A DNA stretch of 64,000 bases from positions 1 through 64,000 of the forward strand of contig NZ_JAHKQF010000004.1 of assembly GCF_018860965.1 (NCBI RefSeq). The letters run 5' to 3'. Source of the DNA: Alteromonas sp. C1M14 (GTDB lineage Bacteria > Pseudomonadota > Gammaproteobacteria > Enterobacterales > Alteromonadaceae). Of this stretch, positions 28,174 through 38,667 are shown piece after piece; within the stretch, counting starts at the first letter, position 1, and each line of letters begins with the position of its first letter. Both the position numbers and the translations under genes were made by a program. The notes beneath the pieces were generated by a model. The model did not search any database. It saw only the letters and a program-made list of their open reading frames with translations, and was not told the DNA's origin.

Positions 28174-29160
28174 TTAATCTTTCTCAGCGATGCTCTCTGG
28201 TGGCCAGTTTTCTAGGCGCATACCTAGAGACAGACCGCGAGAGGCTAACACGTCTTTGATTTCAGTTAGCGATTTCTTACCAAGGTTAGGCGTTTTAAGT
28301 AACTCAACCTCAGTACGCTGAACCAGGTCACCAATGTACTGGATAGCTTCTGCTTTCAAACAGTTTGCAGAACGTACTGTCAATTCCAGGTCATCTACAG
28401 GACGTAAGAGAATAGGATCAAATTCCGGCTTCTCTTCTTTCTGAACAGGTTCAGAAACGTCACGTAAATCAACAAAGGCATCTAATTGCTCAGCCAAAAT
28501 AGTGGCTGCGCGGCGGATCGCTTCTTCAGGATCCAAGGTACCATTTGTTTCCATGTCGATGATCAGTTTGTCCAAGTCTGTGCGCTGTTCAACACGTGCA
28601 GACTCAACAGAATAAGCAATACGTTCAACTGGGCTGAATGAAGCATCAACTAACAAACGACCAATTGGACGATCATCTTCTTCGGAGGAGCGACGAGTAG
28701 CAGCAGGAACATAACCGCGAGCCGTTTCAACTTTGATACGCATGCTGATTTCAGCTTCGCCAGTCAAAGTACAAATGACATGGTCCGGGTTAACAATCTC
28801 TACATCACCGTCATGCTGAATATCACCAGCAACAACAGGGCCAGCGCCAGATTTCACTATTGTCAGGGTTGCCTCAGTTTTACCTTCAAGGCGAACCGCT
28901 AAACCTTTCAGATTCAGCAGAATTTCGATTACATCTTCCTGCACACCTTCTTTGGTGCTGTACTCGTGTAATACGCCGTCAATTTCCACCTCTGTTACCG
29001 CACATCCTGGCATGGATGACAGCAAAATGCGGCGAAGGGCGTTTCCTAGAGTGTGGCCAAAGCCGCGCTCTAGGGGTTCCAAAGTTACTTTGGCACGAGT
29101 AGGAGAAACGTTTTCGATCTCAACTAATCTCGGTTTCAGGAATTCAGTCACAGAACCCAC
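28174..29160 (-). CDS. rpoA: RNA polymerase alpha subunit
   Basis: The alpha subunit nucleates RNA polymerase assembly and contacts activators and UP elements. The 328-residue product has the N-terminal assembly domain ([36 protein letters not shown] split across residues 25-47), a linker near 235-248, and the C-terminal DNA-binding domain with [12 protein letters not shown] and [14 protein letters not shown]. Start is GTG with GAGGA before it, one residue shorter than the Escherichia protein at the N-terminus. It follows rpsD by 22 bases. Confidence 0.98.
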   Translation of the reverse strand: MGSVTEFLKPRLVEIENVSPTRAKVTLEPLERGFGHTLGNALRRILLSSMPGCAVTEVEIDGVLHEYSTKEGVQEDVIEILLNLKGLAVRLEGKTEATLTIVKSGAGPVVAGDIQHDGDVEIVNPDHVICTLTGEAEISMRIKVETARGYVPAATRRSSEEDDRPIGRLLVDASFSPVERIAYSVESARVEQRTDLDKLIIDMETNGTLDPEEAIRRAATILAEQLDAFVDLRDVSEPVQKEEKPEFDPILLRPVDDLELTVRSANCLKAEAIQYIGDLVQRTEVELLKTPNLGKKSLTEIKDVLASRGLSLGMRLENWPPESIAEKD

Positions 29161-29182
29161 AATGCTTCCTCTTTAGTTATCT

Positions 29183-29803
29183 TTACTTAGAGTAAAGTTC
29201 GACGATCAACTGTTCGTTAATTTCCGCAGACAAGTCAGTTCTTTCTGGAACGCGCTTGAAAGTGCCTTCCATTTTAGTGCTGTCTACTTCAATCCAGGTT
29301 GGCTTCTCACGTTGGTCAGCCAGTTCTAAAGCAGCGACAATACGCGCTTGCTTCTTAGCTTTTTCACGAACAGAAACCACGTCTTCGGCAGAAACGTTAA
29401 AAGATGGAATGTTCACAACTTGACCATTTACCATGATCGCCTTGTGGCTAACCAATTGACGTGCTTCAGCACGCGTACTGGCGAATCCCATCCGGTATAC
29501 TACGTTATCAAGACGCTGCTCTAATAATTGCAACAGGTTTTCACCGGTGTTGCCTTTAAGACGCGCAGCTTCTTTATAGTAGTTACGGAATTGCTTTTCC
29601 AGAACGCCGTACATACGACGAACTTTTTGTTTTTCACGCAGCTGTACACCGTAATCAGACAAACGGCCACGACGGGCACCATGCTGACCAGGCGCATTAT
29701 CGATTTTACATTTAGAATCGATTGCGCGAACGCCGCTTTTTAGGAACAGGTCTGTTCCTTCGCGACGGCTAAGTTTGAGTTTTGGACCCAAATATCTTGC
29801 CAT
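29183..29803 (-). CDS. rpsD: 30S ribosomal protein S4
   Basis: S4 is a primary 16S rRNA binder and, in enterobacteria, the repressor of its own operon. The 206-residue product starts [20 protein letters not shown] and contains the S4 RNA-binding domain ([20 protein letters not shown] region, residues 92-111). It lacks a four-Cys zinc motif, like the Escherichia form. GGAGAAAG lies before the ATG. The matching S4 target is seen upstream of rpsM. Confidence 0.98.
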   Translation of the reverse strand: MARYLGPKLKLSRREGTDLFLKSGVRAIDSKCKIDNAPGQHGARRGRLSDYGVQLREKQKVRRMYGVLEKQFRNYYKEAARLKGNTGENLLQLLEQRLDNVVYRMGFASTRAEARQLVSHKAIMVNGQVVNIPSFNVSAEDVVSVREKAKKQARIVAALELADQREKPTWIEVDSTKMEGTFKRVPERTDLSAEINEQLIVELYSK

Positions 29804-29827
29804 GATCTTTCTCCAACTGTCCGGCGA

Positions 29828-30220
29828 TTAAACGCGACGTTTTTTCGGTGGACGACAACCGTTGTGAGGAATAGGCGTCACATCGGTAATGTTTGTGATC
29901 TTATAACCAGTTGCGTTAAGTGCACGGATCGCAGACTCACGGCCTGGACCTGGACCTTTAACGAAAACTTCAAGGTTTTTCAGACCGTAATCCTGAGCAG
30001 CGACACCAGCGCGCTCAGCAGCTACCTGAGCAGCAAATGGTGTAGATTTACGTGAACCACGGAAACCTGAACCACCTGACGTTGCCCATGCCAGAGCGTT
30101 ACCCTGACGGTCAGTAATAGTCACAATAGTGTTGTTGAAAGACGCATGGATATGAGCCATTCCGTCTGCAACCTGACGTTTAGCGCGTTTACGCGTAGTA
30201 CGAGTAGGTGCTTTTGCCAT
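29828..30220 (-). CDS. rpsK: 30S ribosomal protein S11
   Basis: S11 lines the platform of the small subunit near the E site. The 130-residue product contains [17 protein letters not shown] and the conserved C-terminal [18 protein letters not shown]. Length is normal. It lies 15 bases after rpsM and 24 before rpsD in the alpha operon, with GGGGGA before the start. Confidence 0.98.
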   Translation of the reverse strand: MAKAPTRTTRKRAKRQVADGMAHIHASFNNTIVTITDRQGNALAWATSGGSGFRGSRKSTPFAAQVAAERAGVAAQDYGLKNLEVFVKGPGPGRESAIRALNATGYKITNITDVTPIPHNGCRPPKKRRV

Positions 30221-30235
30221 AACTTATTCCCCCGC

Positions 30236-30592
30236 TTACTTCTTAATTGGCTTACGAGGACCTTTACGGGTACGCGCATTAGTTTTAGTGCGCTGACCAC
30301 GTAGAGGCAAGCTACGACGGTGGCGGATGCCACGGAAGCAACCCAGGTCCATCAGACGTTTGATGCTCATAGAGACTTCACGACGAAGATCACCTTCAAC
30401 GGTAAACTTAGCCACTTGCTCACGAAGCTTCTCTACAGTCGCTTCGTCAAGCTCTTTTACTTTTGTTGATTCTGCAACACCAGCATTGGCACAGATCTCT
30501 TTAGCACGAGTTGCGCCGATACCGAAAATCGCTTGAAGCGCGATTACAGTATGCTTGTGTTCAGGAATGTTAATGCCAGCGATACGGGCCAT
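30236..30592 (-). CDS. rpsM: 30S ribosomal protein S13
   Basis: S13 is in the head of the small subunit and touches the P-site tRNA through its basic tail. From the ATG at 30592 the product has 118 residues, beginning [14 protein letters not shown]; an upstream GTG would add three residues inside the Shine-Dalgarno spacing and is rejected. The basic C-terminal tail ([15 protein letters not shown]) is complete. AGGAG is nine bases upstream, inside the predicted S4-repressed leader. Confidence 0.98.
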   Translation of the reverse strand: MARIAGINIPEHKHTVIALQAIFGIGATRAKEICANAGVAESTKVKELDEATVEKLREQVAKFTVEGDLRREVSMSIKRLMDLGCFRGIRHRRSLPLRGQRTKTNARTRKGPRKPIKK

Positions 30593-30665
30593 TAACAGCA
30601 CTCCTCTTAAAATTTAATGTCGACGACCTAAAAAGCCCGATAGGATACTTACCCGACGACAAAAT
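30580..30665 (-). promoter_or_regulatory. Alpha-operon ribosome-binding-site pseudoknot (S4 autoregulation target)
   Basis: Reading leftward before rpsM, the leader has a TGTCG/CGACA pair (30657-30661 with 30618-30622) enclosing AGTATCCTATCGGGCTTTTT, then AGGAGTGCTGTTAATGGCCC. The AGTATCCT, CGGGCTTTT and AGGAGTGC blocks line up with the Escherichia alpha-operon leader, a pseudoknot bound by S4 that traps the 30S subunit. The outer stem differs in sequence but still pairs. A second hairpin (30697-30705 with 30720-30728) lies upstream, nearer rpmJ. Confidence 0.75.
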
Positions 30666-30755
30666 TGCAACTTAAGGTTCATAAAAACGAAATAACGTAA
30701 GCTGAACCCAGTATAAGGCTCAGCTTACCGTTCGAACTTATTAACCGCTTTTTGA

Positions 30756-30872
30756 TTAGCCTTGACGCTGCTTATGCTTAGGGTCAGAGCTGCAAATCAC
30801 ACGCACAACACCGTTGCGCTTGATAATTTTGCAGTTACGGCAAATCTTCTTTACTGATGCACGAACTTTCAT
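30756..30872 (-). CDS. rpmJ: 50S ribosomal protein L36
   Basis: This 38-residue protein binds 23S rRNA near the GTPase centre. It reads [14 protein letters not shown] at its start, with zinc-ribbon ligands Cys11, Cys14, Cys27 and His33, so it is the zinc-binding (C+) form. It lies 25 bases after secY and ends the spc part of the cluster. The 163-base gap to rpsM carries the alpha-operon leader. Confidence 0.96.
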   Translation of the reverse strand: MKVRASVKKICRNCKIIKRNGVVRVICSSDPKHKQRQG

Positions 30873-30897
30873 TACATCACTCCGTAGTGCACTAATC

Positions 30898-32217
30898 TTA
30901 GCGGCCGTAGCCTTTCAGATTAGCTTTCTTCAGAACAGACTCATATTGACTACTCATCAAATGCGTCTGCACCTGTGCCATAAAGTCCATGATAACAACC
31001 ACGATAATTAGAAGCGACGTACCACCGAAGTAGAACGGCACATTCCACGCGATAAGCATGAATTCAGGCACCAAACAAATAAAGGTTATGTAAAGTGCGC
31101 CAGCCAGGGTAAGGCGAGTCATTACTTTATCGATATAACGTGACGTTTGTTCACCTGGACGAATACCAGGAATGAACGCACCAGACTTCTTCAGGTTATC
31201 TGCTGTCTCACGCGGGTTAAACACCAACGCAGTATAGAAGAAACAGAAGAAAATGATAGCTGTTGCGTACAACATCACGTACAGGGGCTGACCAGGGGAA
31301 AGCATTAATGCGATATCCTGTAACCACGCTGTAGATTCATTTTGTCCAAACCAACCAGCAATGGTGGAAGGAAACAGAATGATACTGGAAGCGAAAATTG
31401 GTGGAATAACACCAGCCATGTTCACCTTAAGCGGTAAGTGTGTGCTCTGTGCAGCGAAAACCTTGCGGCCCTGCTGACGCTTTGCATAATTCACAACTAT
31501 ACGACGCTGTGCGCGTTCTACGAACACGACAAGGTAAATTAAGCCAATGACGATAACGCCAATTAACATCAGGAACAATAAGTTAATATCGCCCTGTCTT
31601 GCTTGTTCCGCAGTCTGACCAATCGCTGTAGGTAGACCGGCAACAATACCAGCAAATATCAATATAGAAATACCGTTACCGATACCTCGTTCAGTAATTT
31701 GCTCACCCAGCCACATAAGGAACATGGTTCCAGTGACTAAGCTGACTACTGCTGTAAAGTAGAATCCGAAGCCAGGGTCTATAACCAAACCATTAATTAG
31801 GTTAGGCAGGTTCGTCGCAATACCAATAGATTGGAATGTGGCCAACACTAGCGTTAAATAACGGGTGTATTGACTAATTTTACGACGGCCTGCTTCGCCT
31901 TCTTTTTTAAGCTCCATCATCGGTGGATGAACCACCGTGAGCAACTGCATAATAATCGATGCAGTAATGTATGGCATAATGCCCAAAGCCAGAACGGATG
32001 CACGCTCAAGCGCACCACCGGAGAACATGTTAAACATTTCTACGATGGTACCTTTTTGTTGCTCAAACAACTCAGCAAGTACTGCTGCGTCGATGCCAGG
32101 AATAGGCACATAAGAGCCCAGTCTGAATACGACGATCGCACCGAGTACGAACAACAACCTTGACTTTAGCTCACTCAAGCCGCTTTTCGCGCCTGAATCC
32201 AATCCTGGTTTAGCCAT
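30898..32217 (-). CDS. secY: Protein translocase subunit SecY
   Basis: SecY is the channel of the SecYEG translocon in the inner membrane. The 439-residue product has ten hydrophobic segments, with the plug region [11 protein letters not shown] near 40 and the cytoplasmic loop [18 protein letters not shown] near 350-367. Length is normal. It starts five bases after rplO with GAGGAA before the ATG and is followed by rpmJ. Confidence 0.98.
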   Translation of the reverse strand: MAKPGLDSGAKSGLSELKSRLLFVLGAIVVFRLGSYVPIPGIDAAVLAELFEQQKGTIVEMFNMFSGGALERASVLALGIMPYITASIIMQLLTVVHPPMMELKKEGEAGRRKISQYTRYLTLVLATFQSIGIATNLPNLINGLVIDPGFGFYFTAVVSLVTGTMFLMWLGEQITERGIGNGISILIFAGIVAGLPTAIGQTAEQARQGDINLLFLMLIGVIVIGLIYLVVFVERAQRRIVVNYAKRQQGRKVFAAQSTHLPLKVNMAGVIPPIFASSIILFPSTIAGWFGQNESTAWLQDIALMLSPGQPLYVMLYATAIIFFCFFYTALVFNPRETADNLKKSGAFIPGIRPGEQTSRYIDKVMTRLTLAGALYITFICLVPEFMLIAWNVPFYFGGTSLLIIVVVIMDFMAQVQTHLMSSQYESVLKKANLKGYGR

Positions 32218-32222
32218 CTAGC

Positions 32223-32657
32223 TTATTCCTCTACTTTACCGCCGGCAGCTTCAATTGCTTCAAGCGCGCCTTTAGTAACCTTCAACCCGCTAACTGTAAC
32301 AGCGCGCGATACTTCGCCACTTTTTACAACTTTGACAAACTGCACATCTTTCTTGATAAGACCCGCAGCTTTCAATGTTTCCAAAGAAGCTGTATCACCT
32401 TCTACCTTAGCAATTTCGGTCAGTGTAACCTGATCAGACACAAAGCTTTTACGCGATGTGAAACCGAATTTAGGCAGACGGCGCTGAAGTGGCATTTGAC
32501 CACCTTCAAAGCCTGGCTTGATGGAACCGCCTGAACGGCTGGTTTGGCCTTTATGACCACGTCCACCAGTTTTTCCCAGACCAGAACCAATACCGCGGCC
32601 AACACGCTTAGGCGATGGTTTTGAACCTTCTGCAGGAGAAATTGTGTTTAAACGCAT
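32223..32657 (-). CDS. rplO: 50S ribosomal protein L15
   Basis: L15 is a late-assembling 23S rRNA-binding protein. The 144-residue product begins [20 protein letters not shown] and has the glycine-rich [19 protein letters not shown] stretch near 20-38. The ATG lies three bases after the rpmD stop, with GGAGG inside the end of rpmD, so the two are coupled. Confidence 0.98.
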   Translation of the reverse strand: MRLNTISPAEGSKPSPKRVGRGIGSGLGKTGGRGHKGQTSRSGGSIKPGFEGGQMPLQRRLPKFGFTSRKSFVSDQVTLTEIAKVEGDTASLETLKAAGLIKKDVQFVKVVKSGEVSRAVTVSGLKVTKGALEAIEAAGGKVEE

Positions 32658-32660
32658 ATC

Positions 32661-32840
32661 TTACTCCTCCACGATTTCAACCATGTAATTTACACGGTTG
32701 ATCATGCCACGTACTGCTGGGGTGTCTTCCAACTCACGGACATGGTTGATTTTACGAAGGCCTAAGCCCTTAAGCGTCGCTCTGTGCTTTGGCAAACGGC
32801 CAATTGCACTTTTGATTTGCTTTACTTTAATCGTTGCCAT
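32661..32840 (-). CDS. rpmD: 50S ribosomal protein L30
   Basis: L30 is a small 23S rRNA-binding protein. The 59-residue product reads [15 protein letters not shown] at the start and includes [20 protein letters not shown], which is diagnostic for L30. It lies six bases after rpsE and just ahead of rplO in the normal spc order. Confidence 0.97.
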   Translation of the reverse strand: MATIKVKQIKSAIGRLPKHRATLKGLGLRKINHVRELEDTPAVRGMINRVNYMVEIVEE

Positions 32841-32846
32841 GTCTGA

Positions 32847-33347
32847 TTACCCCAAAATTTCATCTACAGACAATCCACGCTTAGCGGCAACACTTGCTGG
32901 AGAGTTCATCTCTGTCAGCGCGTTGATTGTTGCACGTACAACGTTGATTGGATTTGTAGAGCCGTAGCATTTTGAAAGTACGTTCTGCACACCAGCTACT
33001 TCAAGTACTGCACGCATCGCACCACCGGCAATAATACCAGTACCTTCAGATGCAGGCTGCATGTAAACTTTAGAGCCAGAGTGACGACCTTTAATCGGAT
33101 GCTGCAATGTATGACCGTTCAGATCAACATTAACCATGTTACGACGGGCTTTCTCCATCGCTTTTTGGATAGCAGCTGGCACTTCACGTGCTTTACCGTA
33201 ACCAAAACCAACACGGCCATTGCCGTCACCTACTACTGTCAATGCAGTGAAACTAAAGATACGACCACCTTTAACCACTTTAGAAACGCGGTTTACAGCA
33301 ATCAATTTCTCTAACAGTTCACCGTTTTGAACTTCTTGTTTAGCCAT
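32847..33347 (-). CDS. rpsE: 30S ribosomal protein S5
   Basis: S5 helps maintain decoding accuracy and mRNA helicase activity at the entry channel. The 166-residue product has the N-terminal double-stranded RNA-binding domain ([20 protein letters not shown], residues 18-37) and the C-terminal domain with [27 protein letters not shown] precedes the ATG. It lies 12 bases after rplR. Confidence 0.98.
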   Translation of the reverse strand: MAKQEVQNGELLEKLIAVNRVSKVVKGGRIFSFTALTVVGDGNGRVGFGYGKAREVPAAIQKAMEKARRNMVNVDLNGHTLQHPIKGRHSGSKVYMQPASEGTGIIAGGAMRAVLEVAGVQNVLSKCYGSTNPINVVRATINALTEMNSPASVAAKRGLSVDEILG

Positions 33348-33359
33348 TATTCTTCACTC

Positions 33360-33713
33360 CTAGAACTGAAGACCAGCTTCGCGAGCTGCATCAGCTAATG
33401 CCTTTACGCGACCGTGGTATTTGAAACCGCTACGATCGAAAGCAACATCTTTGATGCCTTTTTCGATAGCACGTTCAGCGATTGCTTTACCAACAATAGC
33501 TGCTGCTTCAGCGTTACCAGTTGATTTCAGATCCTTAGCCAGATCTTTTTCAACGGTAGAAGCCGATGCCAACACCTCAGAACCGCTAGGCGCGATTAAC
33601 TGTGCATAGATGTGGCGAGGTGTACGGTTTACTACCAGGCGATGCGCGGCCAATTCACGAATTTTTGCGCGTGCGCGAGTTGCGCGACGCAAGCGTGATG
33701 TTTTCTTATCCAT
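33360..33713 (-). CDS. rplR: 50S ribosomal protein L18
   Basis: L18 binds 5S rRNA with L5 and L25. From the ATG at 33713 the product has 117 residues ([17 protein letters not shown]); a GTG four codons earlier falls inside the GGTGGGTG ribosome binding site and is rejected. It carries [13 protein letters not shown] and the C-terminal [19 protein letters not shown] block. Confidence 0.97.
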   Translation of the reverse strand: MDKKTSRLRRATRARAKIRELAAHRLVVNRTPRHIYAQLIAPSGSEVLASASTVEKDLAKDLKSTGNAEAAAIVGKAIAERAIEKGIKDVAFDRSGFKYHGRVKALADAAREAGLQF

Positions 33714-33725
33714 CGTATCACCCAC

Positions 33726-34259
33726 CTACTTTTTCTTAGCTTCTTTACGACGCACTTGTTCGTCTGCATAGCGAACACCTTTACCTTTGTAAGGCTCTGG
33801 TGGACGATACGCGCGAATGTTCGCCGCAACCTGTCCTACCACCTGCTTATCGGCGCCTTTAACGACGATTTCAGTTTGGCTCGGAGTTTCAACTGTAATG
33901 CCCGCAGGCATTTCATAAACTACAGGGTGTGAGAAACCTAATGTTAGGTTCAGTTTGGCACCTTGTGCTTGCGCACGGTAACCAACACCTTGCAACTGTA
34001 GTTTTTTCTCGAAACCTTCAGACACACCTTGAACCATAGAATTCAACAGCGCGCGAACTGTACCAGCTTGAGCCCATGCATCGGCAAAACCTTCGCGAGG
34101 TAATGCTTTCAACTGGCTTTCTTCTTGTACAACTTCAACAGCGTTATTAAATACGCGTGTTAGGGTGCCTTTTTTACCTTTAACCGTTACTTCTTGGCCA
34201 GAGATAGAAATCTCTACACCAGAAAGAACGTTAACGGGGGCTTTTGCTACTCGTGACAT
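33726..34259 (-). CDS. rplF: 50S ribosomal protein L6
   Basis: L6 lies near the factor-binding site of the large subunit. The 177-residue product has two alpha/beta repeats, the second with [20 protein letters not shown] and the C-terminal signature [16 protein letters not shown] near 150-166. GGAGGAG precedes the ATG. The gene follows rpsH by 14 bases. Confidence 0.98.
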   Translation of the reverse strand: MSRVAKAPVNVLSGVEISISGQEVTVKGKKGTLTRVFNNAVEVVQEESQLKALPREGFADAWAQAGTVRALLNSMVQGVSEGFEKKLQLQGVGYRAQAQGAKLNLTLGFSHPVVYEMPAGITVETPSQTEIVVKGADKQVVGQVAANIRAYRPPEPYKGKGVRYADEQVRRKEAKKK

Positions 34260-34273
34260 TTCAACTCCTCCGA

Positions 34274-34666
34274 TTACGCAACATAACCGATGATCTCACC
34301 GCCCATGCCAGCTTTACGCGCTGCACGGTCAGTCATCACACCTTTAGAAGTCGACACGATAGCAACGCCCAGACCGCCCATAACTTTTGGCAGCTCATCT
34401 TTTTTCTTATAGATGCGCAGACCAGGACGGCTTACACGTTCAATAGTGTCAATTACTTGCTTACCTTCGAAGTACTTAAGTGTCACTTCAAGAGTAGGCT
34501 TAACGTCACCAGACGCAGCATAATCTGTAATATAACCTTCAGATTTCAATACTTCACAAATTGCAGAGCGAAGTTTAGAAGAAGGCATTACCACAGATAC
34601 TTTCTGTGCCATCTGGCCGTTACGGATGCGGGTAAACATATCCGCGATAGGATCTTGCATGCTCAT
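34274..34666 (-). CDS. rpsH: 30S ribosomal protein S8
   Basis: S8 binds the central domain of 16S rRNA and, in enterobacteria, represses spc-operon translation. The 130-residue product begins [18 protein letters not shown] and ends with [20 protein letters not shown] near 109-128. AAGGAG lies before the first of two close ATGs. It follows rpsN by 12 bases. Confidence 0.98.
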   Translation of the reverse strand: MSMQDPIADMFTRIRNGQMAQKVSVVMPSSKLRSAICEVLKSEGYITDYAASGDVKPTLEVTLKYFEGKQVIDTIERVSRPGLRIYKKKDELPKVMGGLGVAIVSTSKGVMTDRAARKAGMGGEIIGYVA

Positions 34667-34678
34667 TTTAGCTACTCC

Positions 34679-34984
34679 TTACCAGCTGGCTTTTTTAAGG
34701 CCAGGGACTTCACCGCGCATCGCAGCTTCACGAAGCTTGATACGGCTCAGACCGAATTTGCGTAGGTAACCATGTGGACGACCAGTTACACGACAGCGGT
34801 TTTGCTGACGAGCTTTGCTCGAATCACGTGGCAGTTGTTGTAGCTTCAGAACAGCATCCCAACGCTCTTCTTCAGAGGCGTTAACATCGCTGATAATCGC
34901 TTTAAGTGCGGCACGTTTTTCGGCGTACTTAGCTACAAGCTTGGTACGCTTTACTTCGCGGGCCTTCATTGATTCTTTTGCCAT
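34679..34984 (-). CDS. rpsN: 30S ribosomal protein S14
   Basis: S14 belongs to the head of the small subunit. The 101-residue product is the longer zinc-free (C-) form: no CxxC pairs, with [19 protein letters not shown] near 60-78 and the C-terminal [25 protein letters not shown] precedes the ATG. It follows rplE by 13 bases. Confidence 0.98.
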   Translation of the reverse strand: MAKESMKAREVKRTKLVAKYAEKRAALKAIISDVNASEEERWDAVLKLQQLPRDSSKARQQNRCRVTGRPHGYLRKFGLSRIKLREAAMRGEVPGLKKASW

Positions 34985-34997
34985 AACCCTACACCCC

Positions 34998-35537
34998 TTA
35001 TTTTCTGAATGGGAAGTTGAACGCGGTCAACAGAGCACGTGCTTCATCATCAGTGTTTGCGCTGGTAGTGATAGTAATATCCATACCGCGAACCTTATCC
35101 ACTTTATCGAAATCGATTTCAGGGAAGATGATTTGTTCACGAACACCCATGCTGTAGTTTCCACGACCGTCAAAAGACTTTGCGCTTAAGCCACGGAAGT
35201 CACGTACACGAGGAATTGCGATTGAAATCAAACGCTCTAAAAATTCCCACATACGCTCGCCACGTAGGGTTACTTTACAGCCAATCGGATAACCTTCACG
35301 GATTTTAAAACCCGCAACAGATTTACGTGCAACAGTTACAACAGGTTTTTGACCCGCGATGGCAGCCATATCGGCAGTCGCGTTCTCAAGTACCTTTTTG
35401 TCTGCTACAGCTTCACCCAGACCCATGTTCAGGGTGATTTTTTCAATCCGAGGGACTTGCATGACGCTTTTGTAACTGAACTGCTTCGCAAGGTCAGCTA
35501 CTACTGTTTCTTTATAGAAATCATGCAGTTTCGCCAT
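34998..35537 (-). CDS. rplE: 50S ribosomal protein L5
   Basis: L5 binds 5S rRNA in the central protuberance. From the ATG at 35537, five bases after GGAGAG, the product has 179 residues ([13 protein letters not shown]); a TTG four codons upstream overlaps that site and is rejected. [16 protein letters not shown] and the C-terminal [18 protein letters not shown] are diagnostic. In Escherichia this start region is the S8 repressor target; I did not model it here. Confidence 0.97.
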   Translation of the reverse strand: MAKLHDFYKETVVADLAKQFSYKSVMQVPRIEKITLNMGLGEAVADKKVLENATADMAAIAGQKPVVTVARKSVAGFKIREGYPIGCKVTLRGERMWEFLERLISIAIPRVRDFRGLSAKSFDGRGNYSMGVREQIIFPEIDFDKVDKVRGMDITITTSANTDDEARALLTAFNFPFRK

Positions 35538-35553
35538 CGTACTCTCCAATTAA

Positions 35554-35868
35554 TTAAACAAGTTCACCGTTAGACTTAAAGAAACGAACTTTCTTACCGT
35601 CATCTTCACGGAAACCAACGCGATCTGCTTTGCCCGTTGCCGGGTTAACAACCGCTACATTAGAAACGTGCAGAGATGCTTCTTTTTCAATAATACCGCC
35701 AGCTTGACCCAGTTGAGGGTTAGGCTTCTGGTGTTTCTTGACAAGGTTTACACCTTCTACAACTACACGGTCTTCAGACACCAGCACTTTCAGGACTTTG
35801 CCTTGTTTGCCTTTGTCTTTACCCGCCAATACGACTACTTCATCATCACGACGAATTTTTCTAGCCAT
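35554..35868 (-). CDS. rplX: 50S ribosomal protein L24
   Basis: L24 initiates assembly of the large subunit and lies at the tunnel exit. The 104-residue product has a KOW motif ([20 protein letters not shown], residues 8-27) and [12 protein letters not shown] near 59-70. AAGGAG precedes the ATG. It follows rplN by 12 bases. Confidence 0.98.
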   Translation of the reverse strand: MARKIRRDDEVVVLAGKDKGKQGKVLKVLVSEDRVVVEGVNLVKKHQKPNPQLGQAGGIIEKEASLHVSNVAVVNPATGKADRVGFREDDGKKVRFFKSNGELV

Positions 35869-35880
35869 TATCGTGACTCC

Positions 35881-36249
35881 TTATAGTACCTCTGGGGCCA
35901 ATGAGATGATTTTCATGAAGTTATCACTTCTCAACTCACGGGTTACCGGTCCAAAGATACGCGTACCAATAGGTTGCTTATTGTTATTCAACAATACAGC
36001 CGCGTTTGCGTCAAAACGGATGGTAGAACCATCTGCACGACGAACGCCTTTTCTAGTACGCACCACCACTGCGTTCAGTACGTCACCTTTTTTAACTTTA
36101 CCGCGAGGAATTGCTTCCTTGACGGTAACTTTGATGATGTCACCGATACCTGCATAACGGCGATGCGAGCCACCAAGAACCTTAATACACTGAACCCTGC
36201 GAGCGCCGCTGTTATCTGCAACGTCCAGGTTAGTTTGCATTTGGATCAT
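35881..36249 (-). CDS. rplN: 50S ribosomal protein L14
   Basis: L14 lies at the subunit interface. The 122-residue product begins [20 protein letters not shown] and contains [20 protein letters not shown] near 36-55. GCGGAG precedes the ATG. It is the first gene of the spc operon here; the 218 bases upstream hold no ribosomal gene, so rpsQ and the rest of the S10 operon are elsewhere. A promoter must lie in that gap, but I see only weak hexamers. Confidence 0.98.
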   Translation of the reverse strand: MIQMQTNLDVADNSGARRVQCIKVLGGSHRRYAGIGDIIKVTVKEAIPRGKVKKGDVLNAVVVRTRKGVRRADGSTIRFDANAAVLLNNNKQPIGTRIFGPVTRELRSDNFMKIISLAPEVL

Positions 36250-36467
36250 GTTAGTGCTCCGCTCTAAAATTAAGACTCATACGAGTCGTTTCGCTGCTAA
36301 AAACGACAGAAATTGACGTTTTTATATACATACCCCCATAAAAAGGGCGCGAAATGATAACAGAAAAGATAGGGAAGTGATAGCGTAAAAGTGAATTATT
36401 TTTAAACGATGCGACGGATGGGATTTTGTGTCTGCACTCTATCGGCAAAGTTGTGCCGATGGGCGTA

Positions 36468-38531
36468 TTAAGCCAGTAAATAGCGATTAATGCAACGACC
36501 AAATTGTACTGAATCCACAGGTTTGGTCAAATAATCGTTCATACCGGCTAAAATACATTTTTCTCTTTCCCCTACCAACACATTAGCGGTAAGGGCAATA
36601 ATTGGAATGACTTGGGCTGTTTCTCCCAACTCACGTATTTTTTTCGACGCTTGGTAGCCGTCCATAATGGGCATCTGACAATCCATTAAAATAAGATCGT
36701 AAGGATGACCCGACGAAAGGCTTTGCACAACCATCTCCACCGACTCTGCCCCATGCGCCGCAATTTCTGGGGTAATGCTAAATGCCCGCAATTGCTCGGT
36801 TACAACAATTTGGTTTATTTCGTTGTCTTCCACCACCAATACCCGTTTCTTTTCTAAGCGGGAGTGGTGCACAGGAACGGGAAGTTCTGTGGGTTCGTCT
36901 GCCTCTAAAGAATGATTAGAGATAGGCAGAGAAAGCGCCACAATAAAGGTCGACCCTTCTCCTAACTGACTTTTTACCCGTATACCGCCATGCATTTGCT
37001 CAGCAATTTGCGACACAATGGAAAGCCCCAACCCCGTGCCACCAAAACGACGGGTAGTATTACTGTCGCCTTGCTGAAAAGGGGAAAATATCGCTGACTG
37101 ATGTTCTGGTGCGATCCCTACCCCGGTGTCTTTAACCTCTATTTGCACTAAATACTGGCTATCGGTTTGCTTTATTGCCCGTGTTTTTACACTCACTTCA
37201 CCTTCGTAACTGAACTTAATGGCGTTGCTAAGTAGGTTCGTTAATATTTGGCGAATACGGGTAGGATCGCCTAACAACTGCAAACCGTCAGTGGCCTTGG
37301 TATCCACCGTTAACCTAAGTTGCTTTTTCTGTGCGGTCATTGCAAATACACGTTGTTGCTCGTGTACAACCTTACTTATATTCAGTGGTAGGCTTTCGAG
37401 TACTAGCTCGCCGGCGTCAATTTTTGAGAAATCCAACACGTCGTTAATAATTTGCAGCAGGTTATCTGCGCTTTGACTCGCTAACTGACAATATTCTTTT
37501 TGTTTTGCTGACAACGGGGTTTTCGACAATGCATCTAACATGCCTAGTACACCATTAATGGGCGTACGAATTTCATGACTCATATTGGCCAGAAACAGGC
37601 TTCTTGATTGCAACGCTTGCTCGGCGATCTGGCGACGATGTTCCATTTCTTTGGCTGCAAGCACCCTGTGGGTAACATCTTGTGTAGCACCAAAAAAGCG
37701 TTTACCGCCATCGGCCTGCTCATCTACTTTAGCGCGGGTTTGTACCCAAAAGCGCTTACCGGTCAGGGATACTGCTTCGAACTCATAAGACCAAGGTTCT
37801 TTGGTTTCAATAGACTCTCTGAACATACGTCCAATGGTCTGCTGGTCTTTTTCGTGGAGTACAAAATTTTTAGTCGTCTCCATGGTCAGTGGATACCCTT
37901 CAGGCACTTCGTAGCGAAACCTCAGAGAGTCTGACAACCAGACGTTACCTGTTTCAAGGTCTACCTCCCAAGTTCCCACCCGGGCCAGTTCAGCCATTTG
38001 TTTGTGCAGCCGGTTTTGATGCTGCATCTGATGTTGCTGTTCAAGCAACTTATTCACTTGTTCTTGTCGAGATAACTCTGAACCCACCCACTCGGCCAGT
38101 AACACAATATAGTCTTGTTCATGGGGTTCAAACGCCCATTCACGGGCATCGGGTTTGGAAAAATTAACCGTGCCTTGGCGAACGCCATTAACAAAGTAAG
38201 GGATCCCAATATAACTTCTTAACGAAAAACTTTGATAGGCCGGATGGGTAATGCCAGGATGCTCAGGAACATTGTGATAGGCCACAATAGAATTGGCTTG
38301 TAAGGTATCCTTACAGAAGGTATCGGCGAGGGGGAAAACAGTGTGCTTTTCTATGCTGTTATCAGGGGTTACTGCGGCAATAACCGTGTAATCATTCTCA
38401 GTTATACGACTTACTAAACCGATATCCATGCCCAACGCATCTAGACCCAAACGCAGCAAACGTTCTAATTTTTCATCAGTCGTTGTCTGCGCATCGGACG
38501 ATATCTCGTGAAGCGCTCTTAGTAAATTCAT
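36468..38531 (-). CDS. Hybrid sensor histidine kinase (GAF-PAS-HisKA-HATPase-REC)
   Basis: The product has 687 residues from the ATG at 38531; a GTG 11 codons upstream is possible. There is no membrane segment. Order: GAF domain about 1-155, PAS domain about 185-290, dimerisation helix with SHEIRTPINGVLG (phosphoacceptor His near 322), ATPase with LLSNAIKF, DTGVGI and GGTGLGLS, and a receiver domain about 565-685 with phosphoacceptor Asp in LILMDCQMPIMDG and the Lys of YLTKPVD. No output or HPt domain is present, so a separate HPt protein should take the phosphate. The signal is unknown. It occupies the place where the S10 operon is usually found. Confidence 0.9.
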   Translation of the reverse strand: MNLLRALHEISSDAQTTTDEKLERLLRLGLDALGMDIGLVSRITENDYTVIAAVTPDNSIEKHTVFPLADTFCKDTLQANSIVAYHNVPEHPGITHPAYQSFSLRSYIGIPYFVNGVRQGTVNFSKPDAREWAFEPHEQDYIVLLAEWVGSELSRQEQVNKLLEQQHQMQHQNRLHKQMAELARVGTWEVDLETGNVWLSDSLRFRYEVPEGYPLTMETTKNFVLHEKDQQTIGRMFRESIETKEPWSYEFEAVSLTGKRFWVQTRAKVDEQADGGKRFFGATQDVTHRVLAAKEMEHRRQIAEQALQSRSLFLANMSHEIRTPINGVLGMLDALSKTPLSAKQKEYCQLASQSADNLLQIINDVLDFSKIDAGELVLESLPLNISKVVHEQQRVFAMTAQKKQLRLTVDTKATDGLQLLGDPTRIRQILTNLLSNAIKFSYEGEVSVKTRAIKQTDSQYLVQIEVKDTGVGIAPEHQSAIFSPFQQGDSNTTRRFGGTGLGLSIVSQIAEQMHGGIRVKSQLGEGSTFIVALSLPISNHSLEADEPTELPVPVHHSRLEKKRVLVVEDNEINQIVVTEQLRAFSITPEIAAHGAESVEMVVQSLSSGHPYDLILMDCQMPIMDGYQASKKIRELGETAQVIPIIALTANVLVGEREKCILAGMNDYLTKPVDSVQFGRCINRYLLA

Positions 38532-38667
38532 AAACCCCTGCAATTCATAGAACCACCATTGCACCGAACATCATAAACAGTCTTTTACTATGTCGCCTAT
38601 GATGTCTGCATAGCTAGGCACTGTTTGAACATATTCTCACGATTATGAATTAAGAATAACACGCAAA

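Noticed and set aside
34244-34765. 173-codon plus-strand frame
   Set aside because: It is antisense to rplF, rpsH and rpsN, which are certain genes; it has no family features.
35738-36157. 139-codon plus-strand frame
   Set aside because: Antisense to rplX and rplN; Thr/Ser/Pro-rich translation typical of a shadow frame.
36437-36464. Hairpin after the hybrid kinase as a terminator
   Set aside because: A seven-base stem (36441-36447 with 36454-36460) exists but no T-run follows on either strand.
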